Of a DNA stretch of 64,000 bases, positions 45,037-56,565 are shown one piece after another. Position 1 is the first letter of the stretch. Every line of letters begins with the position of its first letter. This stretch comes from [Phialemoniopsis] sp. UDSM-2020 (Eukaryota; Ascomycota; Sordariomycetes; Thyridiales; Thyridiaceae). Made by a program: the position numbers and the translations under genes. The stretch is taken from positions 3,348,001-3,412,000 of the forward strand of contig JAEILZ010000004.1 of NCBI GenBank assembly GCA_018873225.1, written 5' to 3'. The notes below the pieces were generated by a model. It worked only from the letters and a program-made list of their open reading frames with translations. It was not told where the DNA came from and did not search any database.

Positions 45037-47340
45037 TTACAACAGCAGTATGCAAAATGAAGCGACGAATGTCATCAGGATCTTCATGTTGTTCATGCAA
45101 TTCTGACTTCCTCTCGCCACCACGACGGGTGAAGTCGGGGCAAGCGGTGAACCAGTGCCAGGGCTAGATCCTCTAGACCCCGTGCCAGAAGCTGAGAGTG
45201 TATAGACTTGGGTCTCCACTGGGAGGCTTGGGTAATTCGTCCCCGAGTAGTCAGCGGAGGCATATTGAACCCAGGCGCCCGGCGTTGCGAGTCCTCCATT
45301 GCCGGAGCCGGACTCGGGGGTGCAAGTACCCATCGCTGGGACCGTCAAAGTGACAAGGTTCTCGCCAGAAGAGCCGCATGCTTGGCACTGTGCTGCGGTC
45401 GTGACCATCTGCACCTCGGGCAGACCGTTGTTTGCACAAGCACACTGATGGTACTCGACCGTGAGAGTGGCTACCTTGACAATGAGGAAGCGAGGATCGA
45501 GCGCGTCGACCGTAGTGTAAGCCACGGCAGTGACGGTTGTCACGACCTCTAGCGTTGTGGTAACTGTGACGACTTCCCCTGGTGGCAGAGTAACAGGCGG
45601 AGTTGGTGTAGTGGTGCTTTCCGAGACCACATCTGCCAATTCATAGAGGGTGAGCAAGATGTTTGGAGATATGGCGCGATCGTGGAGGGTCCAGTCGCGG
45701 ACTTGGAGCCCGCCTGTGCTCTCGGCTGAGGCAACTGTACCACCACAGAACAGGCCAGGATCTCCGGGGCAAGGAATGTCGCAGTTGCCGTTCGCGATGA
45801 AGGAGACTTCCATCAGCTCATCACCGACGAAGCATGATCTGGGAGAAGTGTTAGTTCAAGGTTTAACTACAGATCCTTGGCGTTTGCTTACCTCTCAAAT
45901 AAACCCGCGTATTTGTTTCCAGCAGCTAGTTGCATACACCTCGAGGTCGTCATATCGGGCTCGGTAGCCAACTCGGTAAAGTTGGGATATCCTCCAGGAG
46001 AGCCCACGCATCCCCTGTATTTGTAGCCTGCGATTGTCGGTAAGTTCGAAGCAGTCGGCGTGGCAGAGGTGTTCGGGGTACGGGTTAAGGTCGGCTCTGT
46101 CGTAGGCTCGCTCGACGTCTCATCAGATGTTGCGGGAGGAGTCGAGCTTGATGTAGTTGAGGTTGATGAAGGGCTTGTGGTCGATGTTGGCTCATCCGTA
46201 GTGGTGAGCTCCGTTGAGTCAGGTGGAGCGGAGGTGGAACTACTAGACATGGTCGAAGACGATGTCGAGCTAGTTGACGTTGAAGTTGGTGAGCTACTGG
46301 ACGTGTCCGACGTAGTTATAGGGGTCGTTGTTGAGTCGGATGTTGTCGTAGATGTATCAGATGTTGTAGTCGTCGTGGAAGTATCAGACGTCGTAGTTGT
46401 GGTAGTATCGCTCGTGGTCGTGGATGTGTCAGAGGTCGTAGTAGTCGTGGACGTATCCGAGGTCGTTGAAGCATAGACGCTGTAATTGATGGTTCCCGAA
46501 ACAGTACCAGATGCTTTTACGGTGGAGGAACCAGTGGGATCAGGCGAAACCACCGTTATCGTGTTGCTGACGTAGTCAATCTCGGCATCCTGAGAGCTGG
46601 TCGCCGAGCCTTGAGCATTGATGAGCATGGCAGAATCCCATTCGGCATCACCCTGGTCACAGATCGCGAAGATTATTGTAGTTGCCCCAGTTGCTGGTAT
46701 GATGAGATCGATTGGTGGCGATGATCCGGGATATGAAGTGACGGAATCGGGTGGTACAATGGCGATGGGCTGTGCCAAGTACGCCGAAGTCGCCGTGAAC
46801 CGGTTTCCGGCAGGATCCTTGGCGTAGTTCACACCATTGACAAAGATGCCGAGGGGATCTGCAGACCCGCTGTTTGTTTGGTTTTAGTCACATACTCGAT
46901 ACAGTTTATTCAGAGGCTTCTGTGGATGCCACCTACCCTTCTTCTTCAGAAGCCATGATAAACTCAACTAAGATGCCATTATATCCGGTGCTGACCACAA
47001 TGTCCACCGTCAAGATAGCGGCATTGAAGGTGTTGACGTTGCAGTATGTGTCTGACCCTGGTGCTCCATTGTTCACATAGTGATCTCCATTAGGAAGAGC
47101 ACCGACTGCAGATCCAGAGGTCAGGATGGCGCCGGACCCAATACCAAAAGGCCCATCGGCGAACGTGCCTGAGGCGACAGACGCGCCTGAGTACGAGGCC
47201 GAGACAACAGTGATTCCGGGACCATTGAAGAGGGCGTTTGCTAATACATTGGCATCGTTGGAGGTTGTGACGGAAAAGGCCGCACAATTCGCAACGAAAA
47301 CCACCCAGGAAACAAGAACGCTGACGAGCATATTCTCCAT
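45037..47340 (-). CDS. Secreted GPI-type wall protein with choice-of-anchor-L-like and WSC-like domains
   Basis: Three exons, 47340-46937, 46869-45892 and 45838-45037, give about 727 residues. The signal peptide is MENMLVSVLVSWVVFVANCA. Residues 25-230 resemble the choice-of-anchor-L domain known mainly from bacteria: VTTSNDANVLANALFNGPGI, GPFGIGSGAILTSG, FIMASEEEGGSADPLGIFVN and ICDQGDAEWDSAMLI. A long Ser/Thr linker follows, with TSDTSTTT-type repeats. A WSC-like module comes next (YRGCVGSPGGYPNF, SRCMQLAAGNKYAGLFE, CDIPCPGDPGLFCGG), then a second Thr/Val-rich region and a hydrophobic C-terminus (MKILMTFVASFCILLL) fitting a GPI signal. A cell-wall or adhesin role is likely. Confidence 0.85.
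46330..46480 (-). repeat. Ser/Thr coding repeats in the wall-protein gene
   Basis: Short imperfect tandem units encode TSDTSTTT variants within the O-glycosylation-type linker, a region likely to vary in length between strains. Confidence 0.7.
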
Positions 47341-48784
47341 GGCGAATGATGACTGTTTCCAAGAACTTGATGACTGGCTCAGGCCCATGTCAGAGTCCAA
47401 CGTGAGACGGGAGATAGGGTATCGATGTAGATATAAGGTTGTCCACGTGTCTAATCACACTGTCAGGCGGCTACGGCGTTTGCCATGCATCATTCAAAAC
47501 AATTAAAGTTACGTGTCAGAAGACATTGAAAGCTTCCATGTGGTAATTGATAAGGATCAGCACAAGAATAAACAGTATCTCCGATTCATCATGACGGAAT
47601 GATCAACACTGGCGAGGTTATCTTAGCCCTGCTCTGGCTAGACGCGTTCCAATCTTGAGAGACATACGAACTGAGTGTTTTGTTCGCTTTGATACCCTGG
47701 TGCGTATAGCAATGACTCGAACAAACAAGGATGATCATTGCATGGACGGCCCTTGACCTGGCCATGGCTGTTCGGAACAGTCAGTGGAGATCAGTGGAGA
47801 TCAAGTGGCTAATGACGCGCTCGCCACATGTAGTTAAACGCCCTGCACGCGTTGACTTCTGAAAAGCAAGACACAAGCGTTTCGAGAGCAATACGACTGC
47901 CGTGGGGCAGACCATGCCAAGAGGTCAACGGTCTGGCAGTCCGGCACCTGTAGTAGACCTCACGGCAATTCCTTCAGATTCCATCTAACCGCATGCACGC
48001 GGGCCCGGCAGGTTCCGGCAGTCTGGTCTGGCCGCGAATGGAGGCATGCCGGCTGGCATTCCTTGCTTGACAGCTACTTGAGGTCATTGCCGGCAGTCGG
48101 TTAGTACTTGTTGGAATGTCAACGCGTTTTACTCGCGGCTCTATTGACCCCACGCCCGGCTCTAGCGCCAGGGCTTGAGGAGTTCAGGCGCTAGATCCGG
48201 CTTGGCAGTGTTTGGGCGCTAGATCTCTAGGGCTGGCTTGGGGTCAGAGATAATGCCCCTGGAGGCCTCGTCTCGCGGAATTCTCATTTGAACTGTCTGA
48301 GACAGACAGGGGACGTGGTCACAGATGTTCAAAGCAGCGCAATCTTGTAGGATCTCGACCATGTAACCGGTCTTGGACAGTGACGGCGAAAGCAACGTAT
48401 TCTCTTAGTGCACTGGCGGACAGTGCCCACGTGGAGACGTGCTCCTGTTAAATAAACAACAGCATCAGCGTACTTCGATATCATAGGTACATCCAGCACC
48501 AGAACGCATCATGACTCAAGATTCTCAACTCTGAGACAAGCAACTTCAGCCTCCGTTTACTTCATCTGATATTCTCTCAAGATACTGCCTGATCTCGCTC
48601 CTCTTACAAGTCAAAGCTCTCCGTAGGTATCCATGGGAGCTGTGGTCTTGCGTATCAGTCAGATCTTCTGTTCCCATCGCCGTGTCTTATAATAACACGA
48701 TTGACTTTCTGTCCAAGCCTTGGCTTAATTTATTGCAATAGAATATGATCGACAACATCTTGTTTTAGTGCCATTGCTCAGAGC
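47341..48784. other. Intergenic region
   Basis: About 1.4 kb with no supported gene. Near 48160-48235 the motif GGCGCTAGA occurs twice in direct and once in inverted orientation, and GGCAGTC-type repeats occur at 47930-48100, so this may be old repeat debris. Confidence 0.35.
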
Positions 48785-49846
48785 CTAAATGACCACTCTC
48801 ACGGGATTCTGTCGCTCGTCGTCCCGCAGTCCACCAACAATGGCGGGGTTGACTAGTTGGCATCGAGCCTCCATTGGTGGGACAATATAGTGTTGAAGGA
48901 ACCGCACACAAACAGTGAGTAGGTTCAATATTCCTCCTCCATCAACAACCGTCTGCTCGTAGGCTGCCTGAAGCGCGTCAAAGCACAGCCACTCAGTACC
49001 GGCGCCTTCGTGAACATGTCCAAAGACGTGTAGTCGGGGGCGCACACGCCACAACTCTTTTAGCAGGTGCACACATCCGAGCTGCAAGTCCAAGTGGGCA
49101 CGTGGCGGCCCATGGGTGATGAGGATGTCGACTCTTTCCGGAACCTTGTGCGCCCACACGTCCTGCGAGCGGGGATATTGAAAAGCCCAATTCCCATGTC
49201 GTGGAGATAAAGGGCTGCCGTAGATGCGCAACTCTCTTCCATTGGGACACGCAATAGTCTTCTCGGCGTTTTCGAGATAGATGATATCGCCCCAGTCGAG
49301 GTTGGCGCGTTGCCGGATTCCATGTTGCTTGAACCAAGTAGTCTTGGTGATGCTTTGGCTGTCGTCGAGTGCGATATCGTGATTTCCGGCAACAACAATC
49401 TTGATCGAGTAAGGCTGGCTACGCAGCCAGGTGAGAGTCGCGTCTAGTTCCTTCAGACTGCCTGACTGTGTTAGATCACCGGCGTGGATAAGCACATCGC
49501 CATCCGGTAGAAATGGCTGGCTGTTGTGTGTATCGGATATGCACACTACCGAGACCGGCTTGGTGATCGTTTGTGCTGAAATGACTGGGCGCCATGAGAC
49601 CAAAAGTCGGGCAAGGTAAATACACGGCTGCCGCAGGAACTGCTGCCAGGCAGTTGGCCGCGGCCTGTGGAGAAGCGCTTCGAGACCGGAAGCCATGCCG
49701 TGAAGACTGGAAGTCGCCGCGTTGCCTTTGCCAATCAAGTTGCCGCATGGAAATAAGATAGAGTTGTCGGAGATCGAAAATCCATGACTGTTCGTCAAGA
49801 AAAGGTGTTGGAAGCAGAACTGCTGCCTTGTCGTCTCATCATACAT
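48785..49846 (-). CDS. Calcineurin-like metallophosphoesterase
   Basis: An intronless frame of 353 residues. The dimetal-site motifs are in order: CISDTHN near residue 104, DGDVLIHAGDLT, VVAGNHD, ILITHGPP and HVFGHVHEG. This arrangement matches the MPPED1/2-like group of fungal phosphoesterases. Substrates of the fungal members are mostly unknown. The first 90 residues are less conserved; an internal ATG (MASGLEALL, residue 51) is an alternative start. The catalytic residues are complete, so the enzyme is probably active. Neighbours give no clear functional hint. Confidence 0.9.
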   Translation of the reverse strand: MYDETTRQQFCFQHLFLTNSHGFSISDNSILFPCGNLIGKGNAATSSLHGMASGLEALLHRPRPTAWQQFLRQPCIYLARLLVSWRPVISAQTITKPVSVVCISDTHNSQPFLPDGDVLIHAGDLTQSGSLKELDATLTWLRSQPYSIKIVVAGNHDIALDDSQSITKTTWFKQHGIRQRANLDWGDIIYLENAEKTIACPNGRELRIYGSPLSPRHGNWAFQYPRSQDVWAHKVPERVDILITHGPPRAHLDLQLGCVHLLKELWRVRPRLHVFGHVHEGAGTEWLCFDALQAAYEQTVVDGGGILNLLTVCVRFLQHYIVPPMEARCQLVNPAIVGGLRDDERQNPVRVVI

Positions 49847-50386
49847 GACACGTGACCACTTCGCATTGGCTATTCACCACCGTCTACCTGCTGCCTCCCT
49901 GCTGCTACAGGACTAGTGAAGGCCTGGTGGAAGGTTTGAATGGGTTCAAATCTGAATTGAAGTTGATGTTTATCTGACCAAATTGCGCAAAATCGAGCGC
50001 GACTTTCAAGCTAACCAATCTCATCCGAGATGCAGCAAGCAACTCTCTGTACTTCCAAATGTGAGAGGCTGTGTAACACAATACGCCAAAAACCGAAGGC
50101 TTTGTAGTACCTACAATCACCTATGCTCCCTTCAAAGTTGGGTATTTCCCTGTCAGGTGTCTTGGAGTTGAACGGCGTAAGCACGTCAGAAATGACGGGA
50201 ATGTGGCTCCATGCCGTGATCGGAGTAGCTCGTACCCGCTCTCCACCACGCGATCTAAACGCCGCGAATGCCCACTTGCCATCTCTCGAACATTCCACCT
50301 TAGCCACCAACTCGGTACCTCGCAGAAGCAATCACGGAAGTTGCCGCTGAGAACAATCACGGAAGTTCCCGTTCGAAAACGAGAAG
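49847..50386. other. Divergent promoter region
   Basis: About 540 bp between the phosphoesterase and amidase starts. A short direct repeat AATCACGGAAGTT occurs at about 50329 and 50350, just upstream of the amidase ATG. Confidence 0.4.
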
Positions 50387-52191
50387 ATGGCAGCATGGGA
50401 ACAAGCGGTGTCTCGCGCCAGAGCCCGGCGCGACGCGTCCCTAGCCAAGGTTGATCCCCCGCTGCGAGGCATTCCCGACGAGCTGCCCCTCAATTCGCGG
50501 GATTTGCCCAAGGCCGTCCTTACGGCCCGGGAGCTCGAGATCACCGAGAACTACTCGGTAATTGAGCTCCTGGCCGTGCTCAAGAGCAGGAAGATCTCGG
50601 TTGAGGAGGTCACGCGGGCCTTCCTGCGGCGCGCTGCCGTCGCGCATGCTGCAGTACGACACTAACCCCTGGCCCCCTCTCCCCCCGACTGGTGGGCACG
50701 ACGTAGACTGACGTGAATAGACAAATTGCCTCATTGAGCTTATGTGGGATCAGGCAATTGCCCGGGCCAAGCATCTCGATTCGCTCCCGGAGCCAAAGGG
50801 CGCATTCTTCGGCCTGCCGATCTCGACCAAGGAACACCATGGCATGGTCGGTCCAGATGTCATCACTACCGCCTCGCTGATTGGCTGGGCCGATAAAAAA
50901 CACGGCTCCAATGTGCTGTACGATGGACTCTGGGATGAGGGCTGTGTCTTCTACGCCAGGACCACCCAGCCTCAGGCCATCATGCACCTCGAGACTGTTA
51001 GCAACCTCTGGGGCAGAACTGTAAATCCGTACAACCGAAACTTGACCCCTGGCGGAAGCAGCGGAGGAGAGTCGGCCATGTTGGGCATGCGTGGGAGCAT
51101 CTTTGTGAGTGCATAGACAGGCGCCTCAGGGTCTTTCGAGTGACAAAGAAGGCAGTGCTAACGAGACGCAGGGGATCGGCGGCGACATCGGTGGTAGCAT
51201 AAGATGCCCTTCCGTTTTCGTAGGTGCCTATGGTTTCAAGCCATCGAACAAACGCATCACGGCAACAGGGCAAAGGGGTTTCATGGAGGGGAGGGAAACT
51301 ATCATAACTACGCCTGGACCCATGACCCTGGACCGCGAGTCCATGGAGCTGTTCATGAAGGCGATATTGGCGGCCGAGCCTTGGCGCAAGGATACGTCCA
51401 TCATCCCGATGCCCTGGAGGCCCTATACCTTCAGCAGACCTCCTAAAATTGCTGTTCAGTGGTGGGACGGGGTTGTGCAGCCGCATCCTCCAATCACGCG
51501 CGCCCTGAAAGAGGTTGCGGAGGCTTGCCGTAAGGCAGGCATGGAAGTTGTGGATTGGGACTGCGAAGGTCTGGATCACCGCCGGGGCTGGGAAATTACA
51601 GCTGCTCTCTACTGGCCAGATGGTGGCCGCGAAGCCCTCGAGTTCCTCGAAAAGAGTGGCGATGCAGTCCTGCCCTTGACGAAGTGGATTATACAAGAGC
51701 AGCAGTCAGTCAAAGACCATACTCAGGCTGAACTGTGGAAGGTGAGACCTGCTTGTTAGTTTAACCCTCTGACCAGGCTGACTCTGCTGTTGTAGTTATG
51801 TTCTGCACGAGACAAGTACCGTGCGGAATACTCTCGTGCCTGGGAGGCTACTGGTGAGCAGGATGGAAGAGAAATTGATGTAATTCTCTGCCCTGCGAAC
51901 TTTGGAGCTGCGACTCCACACGACCAGTCTCGCTATTGGGGCTACACGTCACATTGGAACCTCCTCGATTACCCCGGGGCCGTGTTTCCCGTCACCACCG
52001 TTGACCCAGCAAAAGATCCGAAGAATACGACCTACCAACCCAAAAACGACCAAGATAGGTTCGTCTACAACATGTATAAGCCGGAGACGTTTGCTGGTGC
52101 CCCAGTTGGGCTTCAGGTCGTCGGTAGGAGACTTCACGAGGAGAAGGTGCTGGCTGCGCTCGCGGAGATCGAGCGGGCCATGGGGCGTTGA
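50387..52191 (+). CDS. Amidase (amidase-signature family)
   Basis: Four exons, 50387-50653, 50721-51104, 51172-51741 and 51796-52191, give about 538 residues. The catalytic triad is visible: Lys in PISTKEHHGM, the cis-Ser in TPGGSSGGESAM and the nucleophile Ser in GIGGDIGGSIR. The N-terminal helices (ENYSVIELLAVLKSRKISVEE) and the C-terminal GAPVGLQVVGRRLHEEKVL are typical of fungal general amidases or acetamidases. It hydrolyses a carboxamide to acid and ammonia; the substrate is unknown. The second residue of the usual STKD is Glu here (STKE), seen in some family members. The gene appears intact. Confidence 0.93.
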
Positions 52192-52335
52192 CCATTGATA
52201 AATATGGATGCTGAATTGTCCGACATAGAGTTTCTACAAAGTCTGCAATGACAATCAATCAAATAAATATTCTTAAACGAGAATATTAGGTTGGATGGAG
52301 GATATATCAGTAATACCTCAGAATGGTTGATCTAT

Positions 52336-53045
52336 CTAGGGGAGAACATAGCCCCGCTGCATTGGTGCCTGTGTAGGCTGCATATATCCTGGCTTAGGGG
52401 CCGAGGCGGATGGGGTGCTCTGCGAGCTGGCGAGAGTGCGACCATACTTGATCTCAGACTTGAGTTTGTCCTTGAGCATGGCCTCGAACTTGGCCTCGAG
52501 CTTGGCCTCCACGGCCGTGAGCTTATCATCAAGCTGGGCTTCGAGGATAGGGACTCGCTTCTGCAGCTCGAAGATTTCTGCTTCGAGCCTATTTACTTTT
52601 CCATGCAGATCGGTATTTTCTTGCTCGAGATCATGCAGTCTGTTCTCCAGTGCGGCATAATGCACAGAATTGGCCTCTAATACATTGTCCAGCTTGTCGA
52701 GAATAATGAGTTGCCGTGCTGAGAGGGTGTCAGAAAGTTTGACGATTTTATAAATTACTAACAAACTGATAAAATTTATATGCATTTAGATAGTGGGATA
52801 ATCCTGGGCAATCAATCATAAATCGAGGTGTATCGTGGAGGCAAACCGTCATAGCCTCTATATCACGGACCAACGGGTTCTCTGCTGCCCAGATGGCATC
52901 ACGCACATAGCGCTCGGCAAATCGGTCGACCTATATGTAATTGACATTTACGATTAGGGTATAGATAAAAGAATGGAACACATACGTGGCGGCATGGCCT
53001 TACGACTAACGGATCAGGCAAAGAGAGGGTGCAGAAGACGGCATC
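52336..53045 (-). CDS. Unknown coiled-coil protein (5' end unresolved)
   Basis: Reading leftwards, an exon ends at 52986 (DAVFCTLSLPDPLVVRPCRH), joined by GTATGT...ATATAG to 52930-52763, which contains VDRFAERYVRDAIWAAENPL, then TVCLHDTPRFMIDCPGLSHY, ending FYQF. An intron starting GTTAGT leads to a last exon, about 52692-52336, beginning LDNVLEANS. That exon is a long amphipathic helix with heptads (ENRLHDLEQENTDLHGKVNR, VPILEAQLDDKLTAVEAKLE) and a Ser/Pro/Gln tail. The last exon is also open upstream to an ATG at 52785, an alternative single-exon model. I do not recognise the family. A decayed relative is at 13.9-14.3 kb. The start codon was not found. Confidence 0.5.
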
Positions 53046-54198
53046 TAATCATAAAACTTTTGAAAATATTCTCTGAGCGAAGTTCTGGATGAATAGTTAT
53101 CACCGAAACAAAAGTACTCGATCACCGGCAACAGGCAATTTCACTGACATATGTTCCACGAAGCCCTGAAGACCACCGCATGCCGTGCCCCAGTTAAGCC
53201 ACGCGCTCATTTTGGGCCACGGCTCAGCCCCTGTGCTGGAGCCCAACTGCAACCAAGATCTGAAACCGGGGCAGCCGATGAGGCTTTGGGATAGCAATCT
53301 ACCCTCCCTCAAACTCAGACAGCCACATGGGATTCATTCCCACCAATGAGTGCACCTTGGCCCTGGAAACGATCTCGCCTCCCCCATATCGCGCCCAAGG
53401 TTCTGGGCGCTGATCTGCGCCTCCGCACCGGTCCAGGTCTCCATAGCCCAAAAGGCCTAACAACATTGGCCGATATGGGCTGTTGGCCCCTTCCCCCTTT
53501 CTATCCGAAGCAAGCTAGCGGCTGTTCGTATCGTGGGAGGAGCCGAATATGTTGTGCATCACAGGCAGCTATATTACTACCCTCCTATGAGATGGTTCAA
53601 TCAGGATGCTCATATCATAGAGAGGCAGAGCAGAAGGGAAAGGGGGGGTTGCACGGCATGCATTAGGTTGAGAGGCGTCCTGCGGGTACTATTGGAGGAC
53701 AGTGCCTGCGTTCTTTTTTGAATCAGGTAAATGCCCTTTGGGTGACCACATACGTCATCCCGGCCTGATCTTTGGAGATTGAGAGAGTTGGTGGTCAGAG
53801 ATAGATGCCAGAGGGATTTTTCCCCCTTGTCTACGGATGGTGTCGATGGGATCAATTGGGTTTGGGTCCGGTGCTTTGGGATGGTTCCGCGCTTGTCTCG
53901 GTTCTTGGGTTGGAATTTCCCTACACGCGGTAGTCTGTGTCCTTTATTTGAGCAGCCAATCTCCCGGGTTTCAAGGAAAAAGGTTCAAAATCGCTCGAAG
54001 TTCTTGACTGCAGCAAATCGTGCTCACCATCTACGAAACCTTCCAAGAAACAACGGCCTCTCCTCGCATTCCTGAACGGCCTTAAGAGTTTTGATGACTG
54101 TTTGACATTCTTCACACAATGGTAGGAGATCGTTCACATTCCCTCCCAATGTATGCCATCCCTCGATTGCTGCGTGCTGACCCTGATTATATGTATAG
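53046..54198. other. Intergenic region
   Basis: No supported gene. A 70-codon minus-strand open stretch at 53100-53312 could be an upstream exon of the coiled-coil gene but does not splice in frame. Confidence 0.3.
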
Positions 54199-54411
54199 CC
54201 GACGAAGACTGTTGCCGTCTGGCTGTGGACCTGCGTACGTTACAAGCTGATACATCTCTCAAAGTCACAAAGCTAATTGAGTCGTCAACAGCACACTTGC
54301 GGAAAGGGGAGCATGTTCATCCTGACGACACAGTCATGCCCTAACTGTGCGCACGTACGCTGCCCGCAGTGCCAGGTCGAGAAGGACAAAATTCAAGTAC
54401 CAGTGACTTGA
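54199..54411 (+). CDS. Possible small cysteine-rich protein, last exons
   Basis: Two exons, 54199-54234 and 54292-54411, joined across GTACGT...CAACAG encode VWLWTCHTCGKGSMF, then CPNCAHVRCPQCQVEKDK and a stop. The W-x-C-x2-C ... C-x2-C-x-H-x-R-C-x2-C-x-VE pattern is familiar from short uncharacterised fungal zinc-ribbon-like proteins. An intron-like GTATGC...TATAG ends right before 54199, but no upstream exon with an ATG could be joined in frame. It could be a truncated relic. Confidence 0.4.
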
Positions 54412-55585
54412 TACAAACAGACAGCTTGTAGATTATCGGAAGGAAGTTCGTATGGAGAGCTGGATGACTTTGTGCGTTCTTGATATGTATTTTACTACGG
54501 AGACTCAATGGGTTTTGAGCATGGAGGATCATTGTACATGACTATGGAGTTTGTGGCCTCTTGAATGTTCTGTTGGCGTTGGGAAGATCATCATTGGCTG
54601 TTATCGAACAAACGATAGGGTTCTCGGTAGACTTACTTTTTGCAATATACGCGTAGAAAATGTAGTTCGATTCACCCAGGATCTTAGCTCCTTATCAATT
54701 GCAATTGTGAAGTTCGACTCCCGACTCGCTTCCGTAGAGAACTCGACAATTGTCGTAGTAGAGGGCATGGTCAAGAGGTGCCCTGATTGTATGAGACTCA
54801 ACGATAACCTCAATCTCCACACCAAAGTGGTGGTTTATCATTGTAAGGAGCAATGGGCTTGGACTTGGTGAGCGGTCCGAAGCTATGCTTGTCTGAAATA
54901 TCGTAAATACATTTCAGTACACATATGATATGCTTCAGTACCAGTGTACTACTTGGCGCAAGCACACTTTTGCTTTTCCTCTGCGTTTCAAGGAGGCAGG
55001 CTGCGCTGACAAGATAGTTTCTGAGGAAGCAGGCCGAGAAAATCCAAAGTGACCAAGGCCCATGGGGGGCTTATCTTCACATTCATATTTTTCGAAAGTC
55101 CCCGGACCATCATCACTTCTATTCCGGTATCATTCTGACACTTCATGTTGGTTCGAGAATGGCCTTGTGCTGGGGTTGCATGAGTTGAACGCTGTGAATC
55201 AACACGACAAGGTCATTGGACCGATTTAGCCGCCTATCAGGTCAACTCAAGGGAGTGCCGTTAATCGTGTAAGGCGGGTCGTTTCATGATCTGTCAAGCA
55301 GGGATGTCGGTCTCGCACAGTGAGGTTGGCGCGCGCTTGGAACCCGCCGGCCTCGCGGCCAGGCCTCTGCGCCTAAATACCAAAAATAGTACACAGACAG
55401 TACAAGGTCGGACAGTGCATCCACTGTCTCTTTTCCGTTGGACATGGGATATCATGCCGCCCACGTCTGTCCACATAAGATCAGGCATGTTCCTTTTCTG
55501 AGAGTCTAACTGACATTCAATCGCAGATACTTGTCTCACGATTTTCTGCTTCTCAAGTTCCATCTCCATCCCCGACCCCCCATTG
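54412..55585. other. Intergenic region
   Basis: About 1.2 kb. A 106-codon plus-strand frame at 54551-54871 has no recognised features. Nothing else seen. Confidence 0.3.
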
Positions 55586-55593
55586 TATATAAG
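55586..55593 (+). promoter_or_regulatory. TATA-like box of the cyclotransferase-like gene
   Basis: TATATAAG lies 33 bp before the ATG of the next gene, implying a very short leader. Confidence 0.4.
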
Positions 55594-55626
55594 CCAGCAG
55601 AGCCCACCTGACGACTGGCACCGACC

Positions 55627-56334
55627 ATGAGCTCTTCCGCCATGACGCCGTATTTTGCCTACGGCAGCAATCTCCATCTCGCGCAGATGGCCCAGCGCTG
55701 CCCCTCAAGCATCTTTTGCGGCCGGGCAAGGCTACCGGGCTATAGGTGGCAGATCAATCAGCGCGGCGTGGCCAACATTGTTCCCTGCGGCCGACCCGGC
55801 TCAGCCGTCGAGGGTCTCGTCTACCTCGTCAACGCTACGGACGAAAGGGCGCTCGACAAGGCAGAGGGCGTGGCAAGGAACCTTTATCAGAAGTCCCTGC
55901 TGAAGGTATACCTCGAGCCGCACACGCAATTCTCCGGCCGAAAGACTGCCGATATGGCAAGTCTGCTCTCGGGTCAGACTAACTACGGGAGTGGGACACA
56001 CAGTGCTGGGAGGCCGTCGCGGACTAGTGTGCGCAAGCATATCAAGGCGCTGGTGTACCTGAGCGAGAATTACTCGGATGATGGGGAGATCCGCGAAGAA
56101 TACATCGGCCGAATGCAGAAAGCCATCGCGGATGCTTTGCAAATGGGGGTCAGTCGCTCCTTTGTGGATGCATTCATCCGACCACATCTCGGCGGTGGTG
56201 CAGGCTTGGGCTCCTCTAGAGTCACTGGACGTAACGGGCGCATTGATTCAGAACACAAGGTAGGCAGTCTGCCGGCACAAGCCTCTCCATCGCAGCCCGA
56301 CAATGCTAATAGCATGGAAGTTGACACGATCTAG
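55627..56334 (+). CDS. Gamma-glutamylcyclotransferase-like protein
   Basis: An intronless frame of 235 residues. The N-terminal motif TPYFAYGSNLHLAQMAQRCP is the YGSN substrate-binding loop of the GGCT/AIG2 fold. It is followed by SSIFCGRARLPGYRW and, after VEGLVYLVNATDERALDKAE, a conserved acidic residue at the position of the family's catalytic Glu (LDKAEGV). The C-terminal helices (REEYIGRMQKAIADALQMG) and a Gly/Ser-rich tail are typical of fungal members. The family splits gamma-glutamyl dipeptides or related compounds, releasing 5-oxoproline, which is the substrate of the enzyme encoded at 27 kb. The exact substrate here is not known. Confidence 0.87.
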   Translation: MSSSAMTPYFAYGSNLHLAQMAQRCPSSIFCGRARLPGYRWQINQRGVANIVPCGRPGSAVEGLVYLVNATDERALDKAEGVARNLYQKSLLKVYLEPHTQFSGRKTADMASLLSGQTNYGSGTHSAGRPSRTSVRKHIKALVYLSENYSDDGEIREEYIGRMQKAIADALQMGVSRSFVDAFIRPHLGGGAGLGSSRVTGRNGRIDSEHKVGSLPAQASPSQPDNANSMEVDTI

Positions 56335-56565
56335 GCAACACAACGTGAGAGAAAGTCCTCATCCTGCACAATACTTTGAGCGAGATGATTTCTAAGCGAC
56401 AGTTCGGGAAAGCGTCGAATTCTTATGAAATTTGGACACTGGCCTTGATTGGACACTCTTGTACTCTGATTTACAGACACTATTATATCATTGGGATGAA
56501 GATTATCGAGAGCCGAATTTTTTATATACCACTTGTAGAGCCAAAAGATGGACTTTGTGTCGCCC

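Noticed and set aside
52336..52785. Single-exon model of the coiled-coil gene starting at ATG 52785
   Set aside because: Its first residues would be translated from what looks like an intron (GTTAGT start), and the conserved upstream exon argues for a spliced gene; it remains an alternative.
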